Of a stretch of DNA of 64,000 bases, positions 1-11,481 are shown piece by piece (position 1 is the first letter of the stretch; each line of letters starts with the position of its first letter). Both the position numbers and the translations under genes were made by a program. The stretch lies in the NCBI RefSeq assembly GCF_023278565.1, contig NC_064682.1, forward strand, positions 2,852,001 to 2,916,000, read 5' to 3'. The DNA is from Colletotrichum lupini (taxonomy: Eukaryota; Ascomycota; Sordariomycetes; Glomerellales; Glomerellaceae). Below the pieces are notes generated by a model. It saw only the letters and a list, made by a program, of their open reading frames with translations. It searched no databases and was not told the DNA's origin.

Positions 1-62
1 TGAGCTTAAAAGACTATACCGGAGATTCGGATACTCGTTAGTTACGAGGTTATATAACCTTT

Positions 63-576
63 TCTAGCACGTATAGCTTTAACGAGGTAATGCGGGATAT
101 TCTTATAAAGAATATAAAAAGTGAATATTCATATAGAAGCAAGAATATATGAATATAGGGGATATAAGCGTATATAAAAGAGGTTTTTGTAGTAAAGAGA
201 GTAATATAGTTGAATTACTATATGAGAAGTTGCTTGCTTAACGAAAGGTCTAGGTAGGCAAATACACGCCTACATATAGGCATAAAAACCTCCTACTAGA
301 ATATTCCATTGCTTATTAATTATGATATAATTAATAAGCGTATACGTAAGTGAATGCGTAATCGTAGTACGTAATTCCGCCTCGAGTAAATTCCAGATTA
401 TTCAGTTACCTTCCAGTACTTTCCATTGCTCACGTAAGCTTATATAAGCAGTATTGCTTACATAATCAATACCTATAATAATCTACAGAAATCGTAGATT
501 AATATGGTATATAGTTTGCTTACGTAATACTGATAATAAGGCGAATAATAAGGTAAACAAAGTTACCTTCGTAACA
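63..576 (-). mobile_element. Solo LTR of the young copia family, with 5-bp target duplication
   Basis: The reverse complement of this 514-bp segment matches the LTRs at 1620-2133 and 7027-7540 over its full length, with about five substitutions found by eye. It starts with tctagcacg and ends with cgtaaca, the inverse of the full element's LTR ends. It is flanked on both sides by ccttt (58-62 and 577-581), so a complete element inserted here and later recombined between its LTRs, leaving one. CpA and TpG are common in it, unlike the flanking RIP-degraded DNA, so it arrived after that DNA was mutated. Confidence 0.93.
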
Positions 577-1619
577 CCTTTTAAAGTAATTAGGTAATAA
601 TAATATTAAAATAAGGGCGCTAGAGTAGTTAATAAAAGTATATTATTAATACTAAATAAATACGCAAAGCCTACGTAAATTTAAGTTTAAATTACATAAT
701 AAGCTTAACTTCAACTAAGAAATCGTTATTAATATTTTTTATTTAAATAGTCGGCTAGTACTATATATAATCGACGTAGCTATATCTTTCTAAGTAGGGT
801 AATTCCTCTAGGATTTATAAGTAAAAATAGTATAAGTAGCCCTACGAAAAAGCTAGATCGATATTTACTAGGGACCGCCACATAGTATTAGAACTAATAC
901 TAGTACTAGCTTTAAATTAGTAAAGTTTAGGGATAATATAACGGCTTATAATATATAGCTAAAAGTCGTACCCGTTAAAGCGTATTATAGTATTAAAAAA
1001 GTAAAAAGGGTACATTAGTAATTAAAAAGGGCGTTTAGAATTATTAAAAAGGAAAATCCGGATTTTACTAATAACAAATGCCTCTAGATAGTACTTAAAT
1101 ACTATAACGATACTATAGGGCCTAACGGACTTATACTAACGCTATTAGTATTTAGAGTATATTTAAAAACGACTTTAGCTTTATTATTATTACTAAGCGT
1201 AAACTAACGAGCCTAAGTAATTAAAAAAATAATATAAGTACTACGCGAGGTAAGCGTAAAAAAGCAAGTTAACAAGGTAATTATTACGTATAATAGGCCC
1301 GATATAGGAGGTAATTTAAATATATTACTAAATTCGGATATATAAGTATAGTACGAAATTACTTAATAATAGGCTAGGCTATATAAGTTAATTTTCGTTA
1401 ACGAGCGCTCTTATATAGTTATAAGAGATCGTAACTAGTTACTTAAAGTATTAATTATAGTAGTTAGACCGTACTATATAAATCCTAACGAGGTAATTTT
1501 TAACCTATAAAAAGAAGAAGAGCTAGGGGAAACTATATAACCCGCAATAGAGGTATAAGAAATTATCCTTAATAAAATCGTCGTAATAATACTAATAGAC
1601 GATAAGGAAAAAGAAATTA

Positions 1620-2133
1620 TGTTACGAAGGTAACTTTGTTTACCTTATTATTCGCCTTATTATCAATATTACGTAAGCAAACTATATACCATATTAATCT
1701 ACGATTTCTGTAGATTATTATAGGTATTGATTATGTAAGCAATACTGCTTATATAAGCTTACGTGAGCAATGGAAAGTACTAGAAGGTAACTGAATAATC
1801 AGGAATTTACTCGAGGCGGAATTACGTACTACGATTACGCATTCACTTACGTATACGCTTATTAATTATATCATAATTAATAAGCAATGGAATATTCTAG
1901 TAGGAGGTTTTTATGCCTATATATAGGCGTGTATTTGCCTACCTAGACCTTTCGTTAAGCAAGCAACTTCTCATATAGTAATTCAACTATATTACTCTCT
2001 TTATTACAAAAACCTCTTTTATATACGCTTATATCCCCTATATTCATATATTCTTGCTTCTATATGAATATTCACTTTTTATATTCTTTATAAGAATATC
2101 CCGCATTACCTCGTTAAAGCTATACGTGCTAGA
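1620..2133 (+). repeat. 5' LTR of young copia element
   Basis: 514 bp, starting tgttacgaagg and ending cgtgctaga. It shows no difference by eye from the 3' LTR at 7027-7540. The target duplication aatta precedes it. Confidence 0.95.
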
Positions 2134-2149
2134 GGTTATGAGCCCAGTT
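2134..2149 (+). other. Primer binding site, tRNA-iMet anticodon-arm type
   Basis: The 16 bases ggttatgagcccagtt begin immediately after the 5' LTR. Their complement contains the CAT anticodon in the context gggctcataacc, which is the anticodon arm of initiator tRNA-Met. Drosophila copia and yeast Ty5 are known to prime from this internal part of a cleaved tRNA-iMet rather than from the 3' end. The match to this fungus's own tRNA-iMet was not tested because that gene is not in the window. Confidence 0.8.
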
Positions 2150-2599
2150 ATTATATAACTGAGGTTTTATTTACTTAAGTGAATATTATTCACTTATCCG
2201 AGCTCTTCTATTTTTATTTGCCTATATTATACCTATTATCATTTAGGTATATGCCTTTATCCGGTATATGCATATCATATATCGAGATACTTACTCCGCC
2301 CAAAATCACTTTTTCGAATTCGAAAATTCGAAATCGACCTTTATATTTAATAAAGGATTTATATATATAAAAAGGCAGACGAAGTGTAAGCCTTTTTATA
2401 CTATATACTTACTTTTATTAAATATCTATTTATAAGAAAAGAAGTCAAAATAGACTTTTTCTTATATATATTTTTAGACTTAAATAAGTCTATTTTCAAG
2501 CTTAAAAACAAGCTTGAATTCTAAGCTTAAAGTAAGCTTATTTATACTAGGAACAATACTAGTATATATTTATATTATATATATTCTAAAATATATATA

Positions 2600-5500
2600 A
2601 TGGCGGATATTATTAAGGCAATTACAGGCTGCCTTATGCCTGAAAATCAACGCCTAAAAGGTAGTCAAAATTGGACTACTTGGCTTTCTACTCTTCATAT
2701 TTATCTTCGACTTTTGAAATTAAATACCTATTTCGAAGTTGAAAACGAATATGAAAATATTACTGAAGAGCAAAAAACCCAATCCTTATTATTAATAAGG
2801 CAAAATATTCAACCTGAGCCTCTTTCACTTATTTTTGATCAAATTGATCCAAAAGAGGCTCTTAATACCCTTAAAGCATCCTATGAGGGTACAGGACCAG
2901 TTCTACGTCAACAATTATACCTCGAATTCCACGCTATTAGATTGGAGCATTTTAATAGCTTAAATGAGTTTATTAGCTCATTTAAAAGCTATATTTCCAA
3001 ATTAAAAAGCGTAGGAGCTATTATTGAGGATATAGACCAAAAAACGGTCTTTATATCAGCCCTAACTAATATCTTTCCGATTTGGGCTGATCGTCAAAGG
3101 TCTAATTAAGACTTAAAGAGCCCCCTACTTTAGAGGCTCTTATTACGGATATATTAGACGAAAATAGGAGAGAAATCGATACTCCTAAGTCTAATAATAC
3201 TATTAAGAGTAATAAATACTCTCGAAATAAGTATAATAAGTCTAAGACTTATTATAAGCAAAATACCAACCCAAATACCAACCCAAATAAGCCCTTAAAT
3301 TACCCAAATAAGCCCTCAAATAAGCCCTTATATCAACCCAAACCAAACCAACCCCGAAACCAGCCCCGAAACCAACTAAACCAGCCCAACTTTTTTACGA
3401 AAAACCAACGCCCACATGGAGATTTGAACCCTCAGCCCTTACAATCAAGGAATTATATGGTTAGTGGTTCCGACCACTATACTATAGACCCACTTGATGA
3501 AAATTATCAACCTTTTCTCCCTCATATATTACCCAACTCGACTCCAAATGATAATTTGGGCCTTTCGGGAGAAAATACCAATAATTCGGCTAATATGGGC
3601 ACAAATACAACTGAAAGGTGGTTGTATGATACGGGTTCAACAGTCCATATTACTAATAGTATGGATTTATTCGAAAATTTCGATAATAGGGACAATTTAC
3701 CCCCTATTCGAACCGGAGCTGGCCCAGTTTACCCACAGGGTATTGGGGACTTAATTTTACCTATCTATTTACGGGGTAAAATTATACCTATAAGGTTAAA
3801 AAATACCTTATATATTCCAGAATTCCCACTTAATATCTTTTCAGGTATATTACACTACAAAAATGGTGGATATATTGAAAAGAATTATTTAGTGGATTCT
3901 GAGGGCAATGTATTTGCTTATTTGGATTTCAAAAGGCATGGATTTTTCCTTAATATTGCTTGGAAAAATCGAAGGCCTACTACAGGGTACCAACAAAACG
4001 ATTTGGACCCTAAAAATCAGTATTTGGATCTAAAAAATATTTTAGAATCCATTCAAAATTCTCTTCATAATATTACTATTAATAATAGTAATATAGAGAA
4101 AAATACTGATTATTTATCTGAAAATTCAGATAATCAGGCCTATTCAATCACCCAGGAATGGCACGAAAAATTAGGTCATCCTTCTTACCCTTATTTATTA
4201 AAAACTGCGAAAATAACTAAGGGAATTCCTTTAGACAAATTAAAGGAAAAAGACCTAAATTGCCCGAGCTGTACTACAGCTAAGTTAACTAGGCAACAGC
4301 CTAAAATTAACTATAATCGGGCATTATTTCCATAGAAAGGGTCTGTATTGATACAGTTAAAATTACCCCTACTACTATTAGTGGAAATAATTACGCTATT
4401 CCGTTTACGGATGATTTTACTGGTTTTCGAGATGTTGAATTCTCAAAAACCAAAGAGAATATAATTAATATTCTCAAAAACAAACTGGAATTTTATTTTA
4501 ACCAGTTTAATTCCTACCCTAAGTATATACGCTTAGATAATGGTACGGAATTCAATATAGGGGAATTATTACCCTATATTAACGAAAAAGGCATTATTTT
4601 AGAGCCTTCGACGCCCTATACGCCCGAGCAAAATGGTATAGCCGAAAGGACTAATAGGGCCCTTATCGAAAAGGCTAGAACTATTTTATTAGGGAGAAAT
4701 TACCCCTATATTTATGGGACGTAATTTTGAAAGAATTAACTAAATTAGTTAATTTTACCGCTAATATACGCCTTGAAAAGACCCCTATGGAGGCTTTTCT
4801 CGATTATTTCTTCCCAAAAAGAAATAATAAGCCGGATTTATCTAATCTAAGAAAAATCGGCTCTAGGGTACTTATTTATTACCCTACTCAAAAGCGAGTC
4901 ACTTCGAATAAAATGTATACCTATACTCAAAATGGTATATATTTAGGAAAAGAAGGTAATAATATATATATTATATATTGCCCTTCTAATCCTTTTCGAT
5001 CTCGATTATTACGGACTTCGCATATTCGATTTATTCAAAATAATAGAATAGAGGGGGTAGAAAGCGTAAATCCTCCTTTATATTCTAAAAATTTGATAAA
5101 ATCGAAGATATTCAGGAAATACCTTCTAAAATAGAGGTATTAATTCCCAAATTATCTGAGGAAGAAAAATCTAAATATAAAGATTTTACTCAGAGTATTA
5201 CCCTACCTCCAGAGCCTAATACACTAAAACAGGCTCTAAATAGCTCAGAAAAATCAGAATGGTTAAAAGCTATATATTCTGAGCTAGAGGTTATTATTAA
5301 AAAGGGTACTTTATTAGCTATAGACCCAAATAAGGTCTATAAAGCTAATAAAATCCACTATCTACTAGATGGGTCTTTAAACGAAAAATCAATATTAATA
5401 CTGGTAATATTGATAAATATAAGGCCCGATTAGTAGTTAGAGGCTTCGAACAACAGTATGGAGTCGATTATTTCCAAACTTTTGCTTCTGGAAGTAATCC

Positions 5501-6842
5501 TACTACCTATAGGGTACTTATAGCCCTATCTGCCCCTTTAAACTGGCATATACACCAAATTGACGTTATTGGTGCCTTTTTAAATGGGGATTTATTAGAA
5601 GAGGTATATATAGACCCTTCTAATATACCTTTAACTGAATTTTTTGAAAAATACCCTAATTTAAATACTATAAATTGGGATAAATCAAAAAATCAGTTAT
5701 TACAGCTTTTAAAAGCCTTATATGGGCTCAAACAAAGCCCTAGACAATGGCAACTAAAGCTGAAGTCTATTTTTAATAAAATAGGCTTTTTACCTCTAAA
5801 ATCCGATGAGGCTACCTATTTCAACCAGGATTTCAAAAATCCTGCTTTTATTGTTACCCACGTCGATGATTTCCTTATATTTAATAAAAATATTAAATAT
5901 ATAGAGGAAATTAAGGGTAAAATATCGAAATATATCGATATTAAAGACCTAGGCGAAGCCTCGAATTTCCTAGGCGTCAAAATTACTAGAAATCGGTCTA
6001 ATAAGACTATTTCTCTCTCTCAAAGTCATTATATTAAGGAAATTCTTAATAATAATGATTTTTCCAAAGCTAAAATCACTAATATACCTATAAATCCGGG
6101 TATATTAAATAGTGATTTAGGGAACGAAAAAGATGACTATTTACCTTCAAAAGAGCTATTAAAGACCTACCAGCACCTAGTAGGATCTTTAATGTACGCT
6201 ATGGTTGTGACTAGGGCTGATTTAGCTTTTTCAGTCTCTTTCGTCTCCCAATACCTCCATAAGCCCACTATTTACCTACTTAAGGTAGTAAAAGGTATTT
6301 ATAGATACCTTAGTGGCACTATTCACTATAATATTACCTATAATGGTAATATTGGGCCTGTAGAATTAGTAGGCTATACTGATTCTAACTGGGCCGGGTG
6401 TAAAAGTACTAGAAAATCAACTTCTGGGTACTTATTTACACTAAATGGAGGTCCGATTAGCTGGAAGTCTAAAAAACAGTCTACTATAGCACTTTCTACT
6501 ACAGAGGCTGAATTTAATGGACTTCAGGAAGCTATTCGGGAAGCTATTTGGCTTCAGAATTTATTATCGGAAATAGGTTATCAAATTAAACCTATTACTA
6601 TTAAAACCGATAATAATGGGGCATTATCTCTTGCTTATAATCCTGAATATCACCAAAGGACTAAGCATACTGCCCTATATTATTATTATACTCGACAGGA
6701 AGTAGAAAAAGGGAATATTAAAGTAGAATATCTCCCTTCTACTATAATGCCTGCCGATGGGTTAACAAAACCCTTACCTCGGGTTAAACATAAGGAATTC
6801 GTTAAGCTAATAGGCTTAAACGATCCTAATAACCCTATTTAA
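2600..6842 (+). pseudogene. Copia Gag-Pol polyprotein, interrupted by five one-base frame shifts
   Basis: Translation starts at ATG 2600, after a 466-base leader. In order are Gag (2600 to about 3420, no CCHC knuckle seen), an aspartic protease with DTGS at 3628-3639, an HHCC GAG-pre-integrase module at about 4159-4300, an integrase core with Asp, Asp (RLDNGTEF) and Glu (EQNGIAERT) between about 4350 and 4650, a reverse transcriptase with HVDDF in place of the usual YVDD (5859-5873), and an RNase H with YTDSNWAG (from about 6376) and ending at 6842. The frame slips near 3105, 4328, 4700, 5095 and 5386. Every slip is in the same direction, each is a one-base loss in an A or T run, and no in-frame nonsense codon was seen elsewhere. 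Codons are strongly A/T-ending, unlike the GC-ending host genes. This is either a dead copy or an intact gene with sequencing errors. Confidence 0.88.
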
Positions 6843-6910
6843 CCTATATTATACCCCTAATATAGGTATTTATTTTCCTTATATTTTTATGAATACTTTA
6901 AGGAAAATAC

Positions 6911-6983
6911 TCTAGGGTACCAAAAGATTGTTCTAGGGTACCAAAAAACTATTCTAGGGTACTAGAAATCTACTCTAGGGTAC
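6911..6983 (+). repeat. 21-bp tandem repeat, four units, in copia 3' untranslated region
   Basis: The core tctagggtac starts at 6911, 6932 and 6953, and again at 6974, so the period is exactly 21 bp. The array lies between the pol stop codon (6842) and the polypurine tract. Spacers diverge but stay A-rich. Confidence 0.9.
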
Positions 6984-7015
6984 TTGGTTAGCTATTTCAA
7001 CATAGCTAATAAGGC

Positions 7016-7026
7016 AAAAGAGGGAG
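7016..7026 (+). other. Polypurine tract of young copia element
   Basis: Eleven purines (aaaagagggag) end exactly at the first base of the 3' LTR, the expected place for the plus-strand primer. Confidence 0.85.
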
Positions 7027-7540
7027 TGTTACGAAGGTAACTTTGTTTACCTTATTATTCGCCTTATTATCAATATTACGTAAGCAAACTATATACCATA
7101 TTAATCTACGATTTCTGTAGATTATTATAGGTATTGATTATGTAAGCAATACTGCTTATATAAGCTTACGTGAGCAATGGAAAGTACTAGAAGGTAACTG
7201 AATAATCAGGAATTTACTCGAGGCGGAATTACGTACTACGATTACGCATTCACTTACGTATACGCTTATTAATTATATCATAATTAATAAGCAATGGAAT
7301 ATTCTAGTAGGAGGTTTTTATGCCTATATATAGGCGTGTATTTGCCTACCTAGACCTTTCGTTAAGCAAGCAACTTCTCATATAGTAATTCAACTATATT
7401 ACTCTCTTTATTACAAAAACCTCTTTTATATACGCTTATATCCCCTATATTCATATATTCTTGCTTCTATATGAATATTCACTTTTTATATTCTTTATAA
7501 GAATATCCCGCATTACCTCGTTAAAGCTATACGTGCTAGA
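7027..7540 (+). repeat. 3' LTR of young copia element
   Basis: 514 bp, same ends and length as the 5' LTR. It is followed by aatta (7541-7545), the second half of the target duplication. Confidence 0.95.
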
Positions 7541-8800
7541 AATTACTAAAAGGGTACTAATACTACCGGCAAGACGTCGTAAAAGACTACGATAATAAGC
7601 CCTAATGTAATAATTTATTATTAGCGACGAGGTAATTAATACCTTTTATATAATAATAAAAAAAGCCGATTTCGAGCTAGCGGTTAAACTACGTAAAGAA
7701 GGCGTAATTATAACTATTAAAAAGCTATATAAGGGATTAGATCTTATTAAAATAAACACTCTTCGTAATCGAGGGGTCTATTAATTTATCCTATACGACT
7801 TAGAAAAATATATAAACCTCTATATATTTAAATTATAAATAGTTCGTAAAATTAAAAAGAAAAGAATACCCTAGCCGTACGAGAAGTCTAAATACGTAAT
7901 TTAGGGGTACGGTAACGTTAAAAAAGCGACGCTACTTATATAATCGCCTACTACATAGTACTATAGCTAACGATTAATAATAATACTAATAATATCGCTA
8001 TAGAAAAAGGGATACGAGATTTAGAGCCGTAATATTACCTAGGCCTATACCTAATTAGCTATAGGGCTCATAAAGAAAATCCTAGCCTATTTACTAAAAG
8101 AAATAGTTAATAAATACTTAGAAAGTACGATTATTAAAGTACTTAAGCTACTATATAGGCTCGTAGAATCGGGTACCTATTAGTAAGCTACTTACTACGA
8201 TTTGTATATTAATTAATTATTAATAGTTACCTCTACGTACGACCCGTGCTTATTAATTATAGAATACGAAAGCGATTAATTTAGGATTATTAGAATATAA
8301 ACCGACGATATATTAAGCCTATTTAATATTAACTTTATAAAAAAGAAGAATAAGGAGCTTTGAAAAGCGGGCTTCGTAATAAAGCTAAAAAAGGTCCTTA
8401 TAATAAATACCCCCTTAGTATTTAATAGCGGGATTTTTATAATCGAAAGGGAAACTATTATTTTTTAATAAAAGGGGTAGAGTAAGAAAATTAACCTTAT
8501 TAATCTAAATATAACTAACGTTAAGAAGCGGTATAAGGCTAAGCTCGCGCAAGGGGTATATATTATAAGTATTTATTAACTTAAAGTAACTTTTAACTAC
8601 GTTAGAGTAGCGTAAGCTATAGATTTAACCGAACGAGACGTTAAAATACTTAATAAGTAGCTTAAATAATAATAAACGAATCTCGATCGAGGTCTTATTT
8701 ACTACTTAATCGACCTTATAATTAGTAAGCTCTACGTCTTCGTCGATAGGTTATTTATAAATAATAATAACTTTATTTCGTAATTAAGGTATATTATTAT

Positions 8801-9027
8801 TATTAGTATATACGTAGGCAGGTCAGACCTTTTAGTCGAAACTAGGTTAATAGGTTAGTATAGGTCTATTACGTATATATATAAGAGGAGAAGATCGTGG
8901 GTAGAGCCTGCGGTCCCTTAATAAGTATAAGTAAGTAGAAGGGTCCGTCTATACGGGCCTAGACTGCCTACCTACTACCCCTACCTAACTACTTAATAGG
9001 GCCCCTTTTCTACCTCGTAATCTAATA
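8801..9027 (-). repeat. 3' LTR of the minus-strand copia
   Basis: 227 bp, matching 23,105-23,331 with many transition differences of RIP type. Both contain the block gactgcctacctactacccc. The external flank is attat. Confidence 0.88.
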
Positions 9028-11299
9028 TTAATAATCTTTTACTTTTATAATAAAAAAGGCTAGAATAGGGGCTACGTCCCCCGCTAGCGAGAACTAGTAA
9101 TAGAATCTATAATTAATCCCCTATTCGGAAATACCTAAAGCCGTATACTAAAATTTTAATATAGCTTCTATTATAATTATTTATATAGAAATTTTAGTAT
9201 CCCCTCCTTCCGATTGCTTCCTAATCCTCTAATATATATAATTTATATACCTAACTCCTTAAAAATCGTTAAATCTAGCGTAGTTAAAAACGAGCTTTTT
9301 GTTAGTCTAACTGCGCCCCGAATACGTACGTTTTTTTTTAAGCTAAAGCCCGAGAGGTATATACGTTTACTAAACGACTTACTACCTATAATATACTACT
9401 ATTTTAACTACGTATTACCTATCTTTTTATCTTAACTATAATAATTCCTTTACTAACGAATCGTTTAAAGGACTTATTTAGTATGCTCTTTATAAACCCG
9501 TTAGCTAGGTTATCGTTATTATTAATTTAACGGATCTTATAAAGCTCGTGGCGTTTATATAATTACTTAAGTACTATAATATTTATTATAAGGCGCTTTT
9601 CTTTTATAATACCTAATTTAATAAGGTATTTATATAGTAAGTATAAATTTATATAAACTATAATAGGGATTTTTAGAACGTTAAGTTATTCGGTAATAAG
9701 GTCTAAGGTAGTTAAAATAGTATAGGCGACGTTAATGCCTACGACTATTCCGTAAACCTCTAATATTAGTACGCTCTGGGTAATCCTTTTGCTCTTTATA
9801 GAGCTATAATAAACAATGTTATTATTAATTATAAAGCTCTTATTAATCTATTTTTTATTTATAAAGATAATAATATAACCTAGTTATGAGGTATAATTAG
9901 TATTATTTACGAATAACCTATTTATAAAAACGAAGAGTTTAGCTATAGTTAGATTTAATAGTACGAATATAAGCCCTCGGTTTAAGTAATTTATTTACTA
10001 TTTAATATAATAGTTTAGCGTAGCGTAGTTAGTAAATAATAAATTTACTTAGTATTAAGCGGTAAACGACGTATTAAAAACTACCTCTAGTTAGTAAATT
10101 AATATAATATAGGTACTTCGAGCTCGTTATTTAACGAATTATTATTTAGTATTTAATACTAAGGGGTTAACTTACTTAAGCTTCTTCTTTTAGTTCTTTT
10201 ATTTAAGTACTATATTAATACTTTTTAATAAGATAATCCCGCTATTAAAGATAAGCGGCTCGTTAGTTAATAGTTATTACTTTAGTTTAGTTAGTAACTT
10301 AGCGCGCTTAAGCTTAGTTTCTTTTTTCTAATTAAAAGTCTTATTTAATAATTTAATAATATTATTAGTCTATATACTAATAATACCGAATAATCCGCTT
10401 TTTCCTATCGAGATTAGTAAGTATAGATTGAACGTAAATATTATTATTTAGAGTATTTTTAAATAATACTTATTATATATTACTTATTAATAAGTACTAG
10501 ATTTTACGAGACTGTATAGTAGTTATACGATATATAAAATAGTACCCTTAGGGTATAAATAACGGATCCGAGCTAGTAATTAGACAAAAACCTTATAATA
10601 AAAAGGTTAGCTTAATTATATATATACTTAAATAATATCTCGTAGCTAGACGACGTAGCTTTTTTAGATTAGGGTCGGAGCTAGGGCGAGGATTAGATAT
10701 TAACTAGTTCTTTAAATTATTAATAACTATATAAGGATCTCCTTCTTCCCCTCGTTATTATACCTTTATATAACTAAGTAAGACTTTTTAATAGGGTTAA
10801 GTCTTAAGTTCTTAATCTCGTTAATAAATCGAGATTTAAATATCCTTATATCCCTATATTTAGGGCTAAGTTAAATAAATTTAATTACCCCTCTCTTTAC
10901 TAGTCCTAAAAGCTCCCTACTAGTAAGTTTTATAAAAAGTGCTCCTAGGGTAGTAATAATGCTCTTATTATAGAGCTTAGTAACTAGCTTAAAATTTGCC
11001 TCCTCTTTAAACATAAAGTAGGTTATAGTTATAAAAATATTACTATAGCCGCGCTATATTAATATTTTTTTAATCCTCTTATTTTATAATAAAGGGTTAT
11101 CGTTAACTATAACGATAATCTTATTAAGGACTTCGTTTATAATAGCGCTACTATTAGTTAGCTAGTTAATTATAGGAATTAATAAGCGGTTAACGTACTT
11201 TATTATCGTAGCTAGCGGCTCGGGGTTAACTTCCTCTAAATACTAAGGTTTAATTATAGTAGCCCGGAAGCTTATTAGGCCATAAGGTAATTCTATTAC

Positions 11300-11481
11300 T
11301 ATCGTGATGGCTTTAACTATCTATAGCTTTACCGCACGTTACGTAACCTCGGTTATATAATTACCGAGGCCTACTTCGCTCGTACCCTCTATATTAGAGC
11401 GAGCTTCGTACTTATTTCCTATTTTTAATAAATAACCGTTCTCTTTATATATATCGATGCCCCTATAATAACTCTATAATA
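11300..11481 (+). repeat. 5' LTR of nested RIP-degraded copia
   Basis: 182 bp, aligned end to end with 18,732-18,913 and with the inverse of 37,106-37,287. The first bases tatcgtgatgg appear to derive from tgtcgtgatgg, still partly seen in the third copy. Confidence 0.9.

Larger units (their letters stand above)
1620..7540 (+). mobile_element. Full-length young Ty1/copia retrotransposon
   Basis: The element is 5,921 bp. It has two 514-bp LTRs that look identical by eye, a primer binding site directly after the 5' LTR, a polypurine tract directly before the 3' LTR, and a perfect 5-bp target duplication aatta (1615-1619 and 7541-7545). The internal order is Gag, protease, integrase, reverse transcriptase, RNase H, which is the copia order. 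It interrupts the pol gene of an older RIP-degraded copia. Its base composition is AT-rich, but CpA and TpG are frequent (six in 2641-2700), so it has not been through RIP. Identical LTRs and an intact duplication indicate a recent insertion. Confidence 0.96.

Noticed and set aside
2179..2370. 63-codon open frame in the copia leader
   Set aside because: It lies between the primer binding site and gag in AT-rich DNA, has no similarity to known proteins and no supporting signal.
3090..3120. Programmed gag-pol frameshift signal
   Set aside because: Five shifts of the same kind occur along the gene, most inside pol domains, so the first is better explained together with the others.
9214..9435. 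73-codon open frame in the RIP-degraded minus-strand copia
   Set aside because: A chance frame; the opposite strand aligns with the C-terminal end of copia RNase H.
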